This document shows, piece by piece, positions 35,583 to 46,959 of a stretch of 64,000 bases of DNA (positions within the stretch are counted from its first letter, which is position 1; each line of letters opens with the position of its first letter). The notes under the pieces were generated by a model, which saw only the letters and a list, made by a program, of their open reading frames with translations, did not search any database and had not been told where the DNA came from. The DNA lies in the NCBI GenBank assembly GCA_028622995.1, contig JAJQJQ010000028.1, forward strand, positions 1,984,001 to 2,048,000. The letters run 5' to 3'. The position numbers and the translations under genes were made by a program. The DNA is from Panagrolaimus kolymaensis (taxonomy: Eukaryota > Nematoda > Chromadorea > Rhabditida > Panagrolaimidae).

Positions 35583-36779
35583 ATGGATGAAGGAAACAGT
35601 AATAGTTTTAATTGCGCCGTAACCCTCTTTGGACTTGATGACTATCAGGTTAATCTCGATAAGTTCAGATGTTTTTTGGCGTATTTTTCATTAACATTAA
35701 ATCAAATAAATTTTGGCTATATTTGCATGGTTCCACTTGTTGTCATCATTTTAATATCAATTTTTGGAAGAATCAAAGATAATTATCGTTGGTTCATCTT
35801 AAATCAAGCATTTTGGGATTTAGCTTTGTGTTATAGCTATATTTGCAGCAATTGGATTCCATATTTTTTTACAGGAAACATAAATTCTACGTGCTTTTAT
35901 GATTTTAAAGCCATTGATTTTAAAGAATTATTTGTGCAATCAATTTCAACAAACTCATACTCGGCTTTATTGCTTTTATCTTTTTCGAGGTTTTTGTGCT
36001 TATATTTTCCACATTTTTATGAAACATTAACCAGAAAGAAACGAATATTTTATATAATTTTTATTTTTAATTTTATTGCTACTTTTACGAATATTTCAAC
36101 ATTTTTTGGTAATTTGTTGTACGAAAGGAAGAATAATTTGATTGAAGAATGTTTTCAACAAGCTGAAAGGAATAATATTACTAAAGATTTATGCAAAACC
36201 AATAATTACGAAGATGATTTCCAAATAAATCTTTTTAAAACGTTTGATCAGGTTTTTAGTTGTATTATAACTTTTAAGCCTATGCTTTTTTTATTTCTAT
36301 CATTGTTATCGGCAGTATTTATTTTTTTTCGAGTTTTAAAGCAGTTTAAATTTCAATTTAAGCATAATCGAAAGGATTTATTTGTCACCATTCGAATTTG
36401 CGCAGTTATTTTGTTACAAACTATAATCAATACATTAGTTTTAATATTCGAATGTGCAAATAAGATTCCAATTTTTATTGCAAATTTATTAGGAGTTAAT
36501 ATATTAATAACTTCGAATTTGTCATTTTATAGCGAATCGGAATGCAATAATTGTATTGATTTTCGACTTCCAACTTGGCTTGATGGCGAATATGGATTGG
36601 CTTATCTTCCGGTTCTTCAAGCAATAATACAATTGCGAGTTTTTATTGAATCCATAATTGTTTTATTTATTATGACTGGATATCGAGAAAATGTTCTTCG
36701 TTTTATTAAAAATTTAATTAAAAAGAAGCAAAATTTGACTTCAAATATAACCATGACAAGAGTTTCATCTTTTAAATAA
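35583..36779 (+). CDS. Seven-transmembrane receptor, single exon, 398 aa
   Basis: An intronless frame starts MDEGNSNSFNCAVTLFG. Helix 1 is near residues 43-62 (MVPLVVIILISIFG), followed by six more hydrophobic segments. Helix 3 ends LLLLSFSRFLCLYFPHFYE, a DRY-position equivalent (SRF). The loop between helices 6 and 7 is long with paired Cys (SECNNC). The tail is basic. It is likely a nematode chemoreceptor or orphan G-protein-coupled receptor, but the subfamily is not assigned; it differs from both the srh-like and Srg-like genes here. Confidence 0.7.
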   Translation: MDEGNSNSFNCAVTLFGLDDYQVNLDKFRCFLAYFSLTLNQINFGYICMVPLVVIILISIFGRIKDNYRWFILNQAFWDLALCYSYICSNWIPYFFTGNINSTCFYDFKAIDFKELFVQSISTNSYSALLLLSFSRFLCLYFPHFYETLTRKKRIFYIIFIFNFIATFTNISTFFGNLLYERKNNLIEECFQQAERNNITKDLCKTNNYEDDFQINLFKTFDQVFSCIITFKPMLFLFLSLLSAVFIFFRVLKQFKFQFKHNRKDLFVTIRICAVILLQTIINTLVLIFECANKIPIFIANLLGVNILITSNLSFYSESECNNCIDFRLPTWLDGEYGLAYLPVLQAIIQLRVFIESIIVLFIMTGYRENVLRFIKNLIKKKQNLTSNITMTRVSSFK

Positions 36780-37796
36780 TTTTACCAAAATATTAGAAAT
36801 TCTTGGCTGATAAAATATTCAAAAGAAAATTATAGTTTTAATTTTAGGAGTAAATAATTTCGATAAATAAAATGCTTGCCACTGATCTACACTTTTTTTG
36901 GTATGCCGAAAAATGGCATATTCAATTTATGTTAACAAGTTTTGAGAGGTTTTTTTCTAAAACTGAAGCTTTATTTCGTATTTTACTGCAAAAAAACATA
37001 TTTATTTATTTTTTTATATTTTTGCCCCTTATCCTGCGTTGAATTTTCTGCATTGTTTAAATTATTTTTATATTTCTGTAACCGAATTATTGAATAAAGA
37101 AAAAATTAAAAGAATATTTATAAATTCCTGCAACAATTTGATACAATGTTTCAACAATAAATATCAATTTTTATGTTTAGGTTCTCTCACTTTAAAGAAA
37201 TACTAGGCGGTTGGCGCGCCAACGGCGCGCCGAGTAAATGTTACTTTTTCGAAAATATAATGTTTTTTGATTACAGTTTATAATAAGCAGTTCTTAATAA
37301 AATAAGGTCATACATGCTACTATATCTGTGAAATGTTTGTGCATTTTACTCTTCAAAAGTCCTTAAAACTCATTCAAAAATATCCTTTAGTTTTTCAATA
37401 GCATTTTCATCAATTTTGGATTATTTCATGACATTTTCTCGTTTTTGGTCCTCGGGATAATTCATTCTACGTGTTTCAAAAAAAGGCTTGCTATCAGAGT
37501 TTTTTCTTTTTCTTGAAATCTTCAATCCAAAATTAAAAGATCCTTTCTAATAAGACCTTTAAATGTTTAAAGCGCTTCAAAATCAACAACTATTGTCATC
37601 GCTAACATTCCTTGCAATGCAAAGTCTATCTGCATTCATTGCATTCATGTTTTTGCAAAATTTATTGCACAGAAACTCAAGCCATTTTATGCAAATTTGT
37701 TATTTCCTTTATTTTTTTTTAATCATTGAAACCTTCCAAATATATCGGGTCCTTACATCCTCGAAATTAGGTCCTTGGATCCTTCCCCGGGATCCA
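36780..37796. other. Intergenic with short GC-rich palindrome
   Basis: 1 kb of AT-rich sequence. A GC-rich island near 37205-37232 contains gttggcgcgccaac, a perfect 14-bp palindrome, followed by another ggcgcgcc. It is probably a remnant of a small transposon. No gene is supported. Confidence 0.5.
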
Positions 37797-38013
37797 GTAA
37801 AAACCGCTCCGATCCAAATTCCGATCCGATCCAGTAAAAACCGATCCGATCCAGTAAAAACCGATCCGATCGCTTTTTTTATAAATATTTTTTAAAAAAT
37901 TCAAAAAAAGTGAATTCAAATTGACCGCCAGAGAACCAAAGAAAAGTTTTTTTGCACTGAAAAGGGATCGGATCGGTTTTTACTGGATCGGATCCGAATT
38001 TGGATCGGAGCGG
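37797..38013. mobile_element. Inverted-repeat element of gatccagtaaaaaccgatcc units
   Basis: The left arm (ccgctccgatccaaattccg from about 37803) is mirrored by the right arm (cggatccgaatttggatcggagcgg, ending about 38013). The unit ccagtaaaaaccgatccgat repeats two to three times in the left arm and once in inverse in the right. The spacer (about 37875-37962) is AT-rich. It is MITE-like; the exact ends and target duplication were not resolved. Confidence 0.65.
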
Positions 38014-38594
38014 TAAATATTGAGACCCTCCTTCCCCAGCTATTATCTCTACGGATCCTTGCCTTGATATTAGGTCCCTAATGTTTCATCAAAAGAAAAC
38101 AGCCACTCATCACCATTTCATTTCCATGAAATGAGAATGAAAAATCCTATTTTACGCTTTCATTCATGTTTATGCAAATTTTTAGAAATGTCTCCTGGTT
38201 TTCATTTTTCTTTTGTAATTTTCCCATGAATCGTTTCCGAGCACGGACGCACTAACTGACAATGAAAATTGTAGAGAAGGAAATTAACTAAACTTAAAAA
38301 TAAAATTAGCAAAATTTTTACGAAATATATTTTGTAAATTACTATTTCAAAGTTTTTTTGGTTTATTTTTTGTTTAAGATTCTAAGAAAAAACATTTACT
38401 GACTGAACATACGAAAAATAATGAGTGACTAAAAAAAAAATTAAATTTCATAAAGAAACAAATACGTTTTGATATTTTGTTTTTTTAAACAAAAAAAAAG
38501 GAATAAACAACTAAAAAAGTGTTTTATATTTATAAATAGTACTAAAAAATGGTTTAAAAAGATTTTAACTAAAACCATTGACACCAGCGTTTTC
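38014..38594. other. Intergenic, no supported gene
   Basis: AT-rich sequence with homopolymer runs. Open frames on both strands around 38441-38708 are shadows of the adjacent GC palindrome. Confidence 0.5.
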
Positions 38595-38628
38595 TCGCCG
38601 CCACCGCCGCCGGCGGCGGTGGCGGCGA
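38595..38628. repeat. 34-bp perfect GC-rich palindrome
   Basis: tcgccgccaccgccgcc is followed directly by its exact reverse complement with no spacer. It stands out sharply in a strongly AT-rich background. It could be the core of a small MITE such as those at 17 and 62 kb, but no target duplication was identified. Confidence 0.9.
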
Positions 38629-38934
38629 ATGTTTTCGGTCGGCGGCCATCTTTCAAAAAAAGAAAAACACTGATTGACACGGTCGTTAATAATTATGAAA
38701 AACTTTAGATTTTTGCTATAAAATTCAGCATTTTTTTTATGCCACCGGGGAAAAACAATTGCATTATTTTTTTAGTTTATTTTTTGAAAAAACGATGTTG
38801 AAAAGTAACTTTTACCAAACAAAATTAAAGTATAAAAATAAAAATAGCAGGAACAAGAATTTTTAAATAAAAAAAAAATATATATAACAAAGAAAATAAA
38901 TAACCAAAAGTTTTACAAAAATAATGACAAAATT
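38629..38934. other. Intergenic 3' of zinc-finger-array gene
   Basis: About 300 bp of AT-rich 3' flank; nothing recognised. Confidence 0.5.
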
Positions 38935-41900
38935 TTATTGTTCCATTAACATTTCATTTTCTTCTCTAATTTCTTCAAGAACATCATCCAATTCTTTTGA
39001 AGCATATGCTTGGCAGCAATGTTCATTTTTTCCGAGAACCACATTGCCTCGATCTTTGTCATTATTTTTCCATAATTTTGCAATCACATTTCTTCGTTTA
39101 CCTTTGCATCGGCGACATTTAAAATAACTTGAGTGCTTATCCCAATCATATTGATACCATTGTTTTTTATCTTTGGTTTTAAAAATAACTAATTTTGAGA
39201 TTCCATTGACACTTTTAGAAATTTCAAACATTGGAGGTTTGATTATTTTATCTTTCGATACTTTTTTGAGTTTCAAACTATCAACATCGAAGCCGCCACT
39301 TTTGTGAAGGATTTGAAAATTTGAGCCAATATCAGAATAATTAAATGGATTACAAATATGTGAGTCATTTCCAAGTCGAATATATTCTTCACCATTTTCA
39401 GGATTTTTAAAAACTTTAACCGAAGTTTTTTTCTTTAATCGAGCGCAACCCACGCACGTGAAGGATGAACTTTTCTTTTCAAATCCATATTTATAACAAA
39501 TTCTCTGATCATTTTCACTTGGAAAAATAATGAGTTTAGTTTTTTTCTTATTTCCTTTTTCATGGTAGAAATGAAAATTAGGCAAATAAATAAGAGTTTT
39601 TTCAAATCGTTCTGGATCATATTCTCGCGGAGTGCATTGATGAATTTGATTTGATTTAAATGAAACAAAACTTTCGCCAGTTTTGCTATTTTCATGAAAT
39701 TTTATTGCAAAATCTCGTTTATTTGCTGTGCATCCAAGGCATCGGAAAGTATTTCGTCCGCTTCGTTGAGAAAATTCATAACATAAATTTTTTTCGTTGT
39801 CGTCGTCGTCGTTTGCATCAGCGAAAATAAAAATTCTTTTTGTTCCATTATTATATGTTTGAATTTGAAAATCAGATTTATTTATTACATTATCATTTCC
39901 AGAATCATATCGAGATTTCATAAGGCATACATGTTGAGTTGGGCCATGTTTAATTATTTCTTCTCCATTTGAATTTTGATATAATTCTGCAACGACTCGA
40001 ACTTTCTTCTTTTGACAAGGGTTGCAAATAAATAAATTTAATGCAATTCGATGCAAGTATTCGTGACACATTGTTGAATCATTTGGATCAAAAATAAATA
40101 ATTTTTGTTTCTCGATTCCACTTTCGTGATAAGTTTCAATTTCAAAGTTTGGAGCTGAAATAATTTTCAACGAAGAAATTGGCCGACGTTCACAAATATG
40201 TTTAGCAAAATCCAATTCCACAATATCCTTGGCTTCATAATATCTGGCTTTAACATAAACATTTTTGAGGGTGCAAGAATGACAACAAAAAGCTTTGTTA
40301 TTTTTGCACCAAAAATATTCATAATATGAATTTCGAGCTTCTGAATCATAAATAAGCAGCAATTCTTTACTTTTATCATTTTTTCTCAAAATTTCGAATA
40401 ATGGTTTTTTAACAAATTCTCGAGTCATATATTTTGTTGGATTATAAAGAATTTCTTCGCAAATATGATCGTTTCCCTCCAATTCTACATATCTTTTGCC
40501 ATCAGTGTAATGTCGAATAAAAGCTTTCAAAGTTTTTCGTTTCAAAAAACATCGAAAACAATAATAATGAAGTTGGATATTATTCCATGAATATTCATAA
40601 CAGAATTTTTTCGAAACCGAAGTAAAAACAATTAGCTTCGTAACCATAATATCATTTTGATTAAAATTCACGAGTTTGAAATGGGCTTCATTTACGATTT
40701 CATTATTGGTTAAAGGAATAGCAAAAACTTTTGGGTTTGCTGATAATTGATTTCGTTGCTTTTTTACTATTTCTCCTCCTTCTTTCTCGTCGATAATCAT
40801 AGGTTCATCATCATTATCAGCAGCGGTATTAATAATAGTATTAATTTTGAAAGGTGGAGGTGGTGGCAATTTTGGTAATGAAATTGTTATAAATTTCTGT
40901 GGCTTCTTTTTTGGTGGTTTATTTCCAGATATAAAATTAAATGAAACAAGTTCGGGTACTTTGGGTGTTGGAACCATATCAAGAGGGATATCAAAAGATT
41001 TGATTTTATCTATTTGTCGTTGTTCAGGTTCATTGATGCTTGATGGAAATTCAAGATTGATATTTGGCTTTCTATAATATTTGGAATATATAAACTTATG
41101 AAAATTTTGATTTGGTTGAAACTAACTGTTCAATAACTTCGTCTTCTTCCAAAGTAATTACATCGTCTATGATTTCTCTTTTGATGGGAGTTATTTTAAT
41201 TTTAATATCTTGGACTTTAGGGATGACGTCTTCTGGGCTGCTCGTTGAAGGTTGATATCTACAAAAATTTCCAGTTTAATATACAATACCTCTTTGAGAT
41301 TCGACTATTAGAAGCTTAGGGAATATATAAAAAAGTAAAATAGCTTACGATCTAAAGCATTCATCATCAATTTCAGCAGCAGCTGCAGCAATCATATCCA
41401 TAATGGTTGGATCCATTAAAATTGCATATTCATCTTCATATTCTGTATCCTTGACAAAATTTGCAAGAATATCCTTTAATCGATCGGGCATGGTGGATTG
41501 ATCTTTAAAAGCCCGAGACAAAAATCTTTCTTCCATTGAAATGTGTTCAACATTAACATTGCCTTCCTCATCAGCAAATAGCTCATCATTATGTCCGCCA
41601 GCATTAAATTTCTAAAAAAAAGTTAAAGTTTTATAGAATTAATTTTTTCCGGGGAGGCCAACCTTGCAATTGCAAACCATATTATAAACATTTTGACATT
41701 TTCTTTCATCTTCAAAAATCAAAACAAAATCATCAGCTTTTCGAGGAGCAAAAACTACCAAAGCATTCTAGAAAAAAAAGTAGTTAAGTTTAGTGAATTC
41801 ATTTTTTTATAATAAAATAAAAAGTTGGCAAAGTAAGAACAAGTATAGAGAAGTTCCTCGGTGATTTAACTTTTAATTTTGATAAACTGAAGTTAACCAA

Positions 41901-42249
41901 AACTTCGATTTCCTAAAAAATTTACAAACCTTTTGAGGAAAAAATTGATGTCGAGAAAGTGTAGCTCTAATTGCAACTTGACCTAAAACACATACTGCAA
42001 AAAATTACTGAACTTTTTAACAAATTATTAAAATCCTTACATCTCCTTCCATGAGTGACATTTAAGATGTTTCGATTGACATCAAAGTTGATTCTAACAT
42101 GTTCTGTGTAATGGATGTCATCAGATTTATCGAAAGTTAACATCTCCATAATCCGATTTGGATCCTACAAAAAAAGGCAGATTTAAGCATTGAAAACTTA
42201 TAAAATCATTACTAACCTTAAAGGTAACAGGATCCTTGGTTTTATCCAT
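38935..42249 (-). CDS. Tandem Cx2C...HxC zinc-finger-array protein, copy 1 (952 aa)
   Basis: Seven exons, 42249-42217, 42164-42041, 41994-41930, 41767-41663, 41611-41349, 41258-41127 and 41071-38935, give 952 aa. The first ~110 residues form a small beta-rich domain (HVRINFDVNRNILNV, GQVAIRATLS, ALVVFAPRKADDFVLIFEDE) reminiscent of PH/EVH1-type domains. An acidic helical region and a proline stretch (LPPPPPF) follow. The carboxyl two thirds hold six copies of an ~85-residue module: F-x-I, K-L-I-I-F, C-Y-E-Y, F-x-C-x2-C, then V-x-L-G and H-x-C. Examples are FTCVGCARLKK..GNDSHIC and FKCRRCKGKR..GKNEHCC. Spacing resembles WRKY-GCM1/FLYWCH-type zinc fingers, suggesting DNA binding. Some modules have lost a Cys. 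Confidence 0.8.
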
Positions 42250-42609
42250 TATAAATACTTATTTCTACAAAAAAAATTTCAGCTTTCTGAGAGAATTATA
42301 AATAATGAAAAAAGTCGTTTGAGAAAAGCACGCCATCGATGTCTTGGCAAAATGTTACCAATATCAAAATTAATAATCAATCGGTTTTTTGGAGTCAACA
42401 ATTTGCCAAACGCATTGAATATTTTGATATATCGATATATCAAAAATAAAAGTCTTCAAAAATAGCATGTTAAAAAAAATTATTTTTTTCACTTCATTAC
42501 AGAATTCTTGAGTTATTTTAAATATAACATTACACATGTTTCTTTATTTTCTGGATAAGTTAGTTGGCAAGAAGGTTTTGATTCCATTTTTTTTTCATGG
42601 TATTGGGAA
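42250..42609. other. Intergenic upstream of zinc-finger-array gene
   Basis: 360 bp between the gene start and a MITE; it should contain the promoter. An open frame at 42190-42465 is not supported. Confidence 0.5.
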
Positions 42610-42834
42610 CAGGGATGCTCGATCTTTCGTGATTCGGAGTTCGAAGTTCGGAATTTTAGGCAATTTTGTCCGAACATTGTTCGGAGTTCGGATGTTCGGA
42701 TTTTAAAAAGCAAATTTTTTCGTCTCCGAACATGGTTCGATGTTCGGATGTTCGTGATGTTCGGCCTTTTTTCCCCAAAAAATGTTCGAAGTTCGATGTT
42801 CGGATTTTTCAAAAGCCAAGATCGAGCATCCCAA
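42610..42834. mobile_element. hAT-like MITE rich in gttcggatgttcgg
   Basis: The ends cagggatgctcgatct (42610) and agatcgagcatcccaa (ending 42834) are imperfect inverted repeats. They are bordered by attgggaa (42602-42609) and tttgggaa (42835-42842), a nearly perfect 8-bp target duplication. The interior consists of ttcgga/tccgaa motifs in both orientations and has no coding capacity. Confidence 0.75.
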
Positions 42835-42842
42835 TTTGGGAA

Positions 42843-43249
42843 TAAAAAAAGCGAAATATAATGAATGCAAACAAGGTTTCTTAATAATCTACATACTTCA
42901 AACAAAAAAAAAATGGCATCCGATGCAAAAAATAACGTTGTACTTGGTTTTCCACATTCCAATCAAAGAAAAAGAAGTCATGTCATAAATTTTTTTTAAC
43001 ATATTCCTCTAAGCCAAGCACAATTTAGTCGTCAGAATTATTTTTTGATATTCTGGAACTTTTTTTCTATTAAAAATAGCTGCGTACTTTTTTGTTTAAA
43101 TTTTACGAAACGTAAACTATTCACTTTTATTTTTCACCTGCATTAGACTTACCTATTTAAAGATTCTTCCTTCCTTTTTACAAATTTTTTTACTTTCATT
43201 TATTCAAAAAAAATTTGAAAACCTAACTTCAGTAAATTTCATAAAGAAA
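42843..43249. other. 5' flank of first srh-like copy
   Basis: This sequence is recognisably shared with the flank of the second copy at about 44820-45250 (for example taagc.aagcacaattta..gtcgtcagaatt, then cacctgc..acctac), so the tandem duplication includes the upstream region. Confidence 0.6.
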
Positions 43250-44362
43250 ATGAGTTTATTAGATTTTTCAAATTTACAAATTGGTATAAATTATTCTTCA
43301 TACACCTTAGAAGATTTGGATCATCCAACATTTAAAAAATTTTATAGTATTTTTTGGGATGTATCTTTATTTTTTACAACGATATTTTTTATTTTAATGC
43401 TTTATACAATCATAAAAAAGTCGAGTAAAGAAATGGGCGGATATAAATGGTATTTGGTTCATCAATTGGGTTGGAGTTATGCATTCGATTTATATATGGG
43501 TTTATGGAAACCCATTCCGCTATGGCCTTTTTATTTGGGATATAGTGGCGGGATTTTTAGTGGAATATCAAGTAAATTTTCTATTTTGCCTTTTATCGGA
43601 TTAACTTTTCTTGCGGTTGGAATGGGTTTCGGGATTGGTGTTGCTTTGGTTCATCGATATATTCAAGCCTCACCATTCTCAAATTTTTTTCGTGATTACA
43701 ATGTTTTATGGCTTCGATTTTCTGTATGTTTTTTTATTTTTCTTTTCATTCAAGTGCTAATCAATGTTCCTATGTATTATTTTTCACCAGATTTAAAACT
43801 TTTGCAAGCTTCCATAACATCTCAAAATCCTGATATAGGGACTTTATTTATACGAGAACCATCCATGTTTGGTTACGATTCGACAATAAATAAGAATCAA
43901 ACCGTAATTTTCAATGGTTTACTTATTTTAGTATTTATTATTTTAATTATTTTCTTGTTTGTACTTTATTTAAATTACATTCGAATTTTATATAAAAACA
44001 AAAATCATTTGAGTTCTGCAACGTATAAACTTCAAAAACTCCTTTTTAAAGCAATATATATTCAAATAATATTAACCATGGTTTTGCTGATTCTTCCTTT
44101 AACTGCTTCTTTGATTTTAGCTTTATTTGGAATAAAATGGATTTCAACCTTTTCACTTTTTTGTTTTATGATTACTTCGATTCATACAATCGCAGATTTT
44201 GCTGTTTTGACATTTTATGTTAAACCTTACCGCGTATTTGTTATTGAGCTATTTAGAACTTATTTGACAAAAATTGGATTTAAAATTAAAGAAGCAACTA
44301 TCGTGCCTGTGCCCATTTCGATATCTGGTATCAATTCGATGATATCCATCAATCAAAAATAA
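43250..44362 (+). CDS. srh-like chemoreceptor, tandem copy A
   Basis: A single exon encodes 370 aa starting MSLLDFSNLQIGINYSSYT. There are seven hydrophobic segments. The srh-type features are YKWYLVHQLGWSYAFDLYMG with PIPLWPFYLGYSGG in the first loop to helix 2-3 region, and KPYRVFVIELF after helix 7. The length is identical to copy B. The region encoding residues about 40-100 is almost identical in DNA sequence to copies B and C, whereas flanking coding sequence has diverged. It is predicted to act in chemosensory neuron cilia; ligand unknown. Confidence 0.88.
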   Translation: MSLLDFSNLQIGINYSSYTLEDLDHPTFKKFYSIFWDVSLFFTTIFFILMLYTIIKKSSKEMGGYKWYLVHQLGWSYAFDLYMGLWKPIPLWPFYLGYSGGIFSGISSKFSILPFIGLTFLAVGMGFGIGVALVHRYIQASPFSNFFRDYNVLWLRFSVCFFIFLFIQVLINVPMYYFSPDLKLLQASITSQNPDIGTLFIREPSMFGYDSTINKNQTVIFNGLLILVFIILIIFLFVLYLNYIRILYKNKNHLSSATYKLQKLLFKAIYIQIILTMVLLILPLTASLILALFGIKWISTFSLFCFMITSIHTIADFAVLTFYVKPYRVFVIELFRTYLTKIGFKIKEATIVPVPISISGINSMISINQK

Positions 44363-45251
44363 CAAATACAACATCGATTTTAGGATATCAAAAAATGGAT
44401 AAAAAATTAGAGTATTTAGAGTTTAGAAAATAAAAAATAATTTTTATTGACCAATTTTTCTTTTCTTTTGTTGTTCTTGTCTTTTACAATGGGCACTAAA
44501 AAATTTATCTTTAAAAATAAAAAATAAATAAATTTGATTTTTCATTTTTGACGAAGTTAAGTGTTATAAAAAAGCCTTTAATTTATTTATAAAAAAAACA
44601 ATTTGCTTATATATTTTCTTTTTTACTAACAAATGCTGTAAGAGTTTTGAAGCCGGTTCCATGTTTTGGTGCACCAAGTTAACTCGAAAATCATTTTCTC
44701 TGAATATCGGTTTCTTCATTTCTATACTCTTGAGTGTTTAAAAAAAATGAAAACGCATTTTTTTGTCGACCATTAAGTTGACAAGTTTCGATGTCATTTT
44801 TTCTTTTTATATTCAGAACAAAAAAGTGAAATTGAATGAATGCAAGCAAAAATCTTTAAATAAACTATTTCGGAAAAAATTATATTACTGAAGCATAAAC
44901 TAATATTGTCCTTGATTTCCAACATTCTTAGAAAATTAATAAATCAAAGAAAAAGCCATTTCAAGAATAAATTTTTTTTTACATAATCCTTTAAGCAAAG
45001 CACAATTTATTTAGTCGTCAGAATTTTTTAAACATTCTCGAAACTTTTTATTTATTAAAAATTACTGCAGGCAATTTTTTATAATGTTTTATGAAACGTT
45101 AGTTATTTGCATATTATTTTTCACCTGCGAGAAACCTACCTTTAAACACACATTTTTTCTTTCTTTCTTTAAACATAGTTCTTAGCTTTCATTTGTGTTT
45201 AAAAAACTTTTTAAAAATTATCTATGCAACCACCTTTATGTCATAAAGAAA
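44363..45251. other. Intergenic between srh-like copies A and B
   Basis: 889 bp; the right half is related to the 5' flank of copy A. No separate gene is supported. Confidence 0.55.
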
Positions 45252-46364
45252 ATGAGTTTCTTCGATTTTTCATGGTTGCAAATACACGTCAATTATTCTT
45301 CATTCACTTTAGAAGATTTGGATCATCCAACTTTGAATCAAATTTACAAAATATATTGGGATGTATCTTTATTTTTTACAACGATATTTTTCATTTTAAT
45401 GCTTTATACAATCATAAAAAAGTCGAGTAAAGAAATGGGCGGATATAAATGGTATTTGGTTCATCAATTGGGTTGGAGTTATGCATTCGATTTATATATG
45501 GGTTTATGGAAACCCATCCCGCTATGGCCTTTTTATTTGGGATACAGTGGCGGAATTTTTAGTAGATTACCCAGTCAATATTCTATTTTGCCTTTGGTTG
45601 CATTAACCTTTCTAGCTGTTGGAATGGGTTTTGGTATTGGCGTGGCATTGGTTCATCGATATGTCCAAGCTTCGCCATTCTCAAAATTTTTTCATGATTA
45701 TAATATTTTATGGCTTCGATTTTTTGTATATATTTTTATTTTTATTTTCCTTCAGGGAGTAATCAATGTTCCTTTGTATTATTTTGCACCAGATTTAAAA
45801 GTTTTGCAAGCGTCTATTACTTCTCAAAATTCCGATGTTGGCGCCCTATTTATTCGTGAGCCTTCCATGTTTGGTTATGACCCATCATTAAATGAAAACC
45901 AAACCGTAACTTTTATGGGTTTGCTTATTTTAGTTTTCATTATTTTAATTATTTTTATATTTTTTCTTTATTTTAATTACATTCGAATTTTATATAAAAA
46001 TAAAAATCATTTAAGCTCTGCAACGTATAAACTACAAAAGCTTCTTTTTAAAGCACTTTATATTCAAATGATTTTAACAATGGTTTTGTTGATTCTTCCA
46101 ATAACATTATGCTTAACTTTAGCTATGTTTGGTTTAAAATGGATTTCATTATTTTCTATTTTTGCTTTTATGATTCTTTCAATTCACACTATCGTGGATT
46201 TTATTGTTATGACATATTTTATTAAACCTTATCGCGTATTTGTTATTGATCTAATTAAAACTACCTTAGCTAAAATTGGATTTAAAATTAAAGAATCAAC
46301 TAACGTGCTAGTGCCAATGTCCACAACTGTTATCAGTTCAATAATAATAAGTAGGCATCAATAA
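45252..46364 (+). CDS. srh-like chemoreceptor, tandem copy B
   Basis: A single exon of 370 aa; the ATG at 45252 is chosen because it aligns with the start of copy A (MSFFDFSWLQIHVNYSS). An upstream extension lacks ATG. It has the same seven-helix layout and srh motifs (PIPLWPFYLGYSGG, KPYRVFVIDLI). The most variable part against copy A is the extreme carboxyl tail and the stretch after residue 100. All copies keep ASITSQN..G.LFIRE.SMFGYDP, a long conserved extracellular loop. Confidence 0.88.
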   Translation: MSFFDFSWLQIHVNYSSFTLEDLDHPTLNQIYKIYWDVSLFFTTIFFILMLYTIIKKSSKEMGGYKWYLVHQLGWSYAFDLYMGLWKPIPLWPFYLGYSGGIFSRLPSQYSILPLVALTFLAVGMGFGIGVALVHRYVQASPFSKFFHDYNILWLRFFVYIFIFIFLQGVINVPLYYFAPDLKVLQASITSQNSDVGALFIREPSMFGYDPSLNENQTVTFMGLLILVFIILIIFIFFLYFNYIRILYKNKNHLSSATYKLQKLLFKALYIQMILTMVLLILPITLCLTLAMFGLKWISLFSIFAFMILSIHTIVDFIVMTYFIKPYRVFVIDLIKTTLAKIGFKIKESTNVLVPMSTTVISSIIISRHQ

Positions 46365-46959
46365 TAGCGTAGATATTTTGGAGAACAAGTGTTGCTAAAA
46401 AATATATGAATATAAAAGACGAAATTGTTTTTATCAAGCATTTTTACAATTATTTTGTTGTTTTTATTTCGTACACTAGAAATACAATAAAATTTTTTAA
46501 TAAAAAATAACTTTTCCCTTCTGCATTTAAAAAAAAATTTGATATAATTTTTATTTGTATTTTTTGGATTTTTTAAAGAAAAAATATCAATTTTGTAGCG
46601 ACAAAACTTTGATTTTGTTGTTGGTCGTATTTTATTAAGTCATATCAAATTTTTATTTTTGGAGTAACTAAAACAGTCTTGTCAATTTGAAATTAAAAAA
46701 CGTAATATGCATAACTAAATTTTTGTTTAATGAAGGGAAATAATTTAAATTTTAAAAATTCAACTTGATTCGAGTTTTTGTTTGGCTTTTTAGTGCGCTG
46801 TTGCAAGCTTCATTCGAAGAATTTAATATTAACGACAGCTCTATTTTTGTTTTATGCAACTTTAATTTATCTTTTTTATTTCACCTGCAAAGCGACCTTT
46901 ATAAATCCATTTTTTGTGTAATTTTGTCGCAAAGTTTTGAAACGTTGTATTTTCTGAAA
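46365..46959. other. Intergenic between srh-like copies B and C
   Basis: 595 bp of AT-rich sequence; only patchy similarity to the other upstream flanks. Confidence 0.5.

Noticed and set aside
38441..38708. Complementary 79-codon frames over the GC palindrome
   Set aside because: The palindrome removes stop codons on both strands, so the frames are artefacts.
42190..42465. 91-codon plus-strand frame
   Set aside because: Overlaps the first exon and promoter of the minus-strand zinc-finger-array gene; no support of its own.
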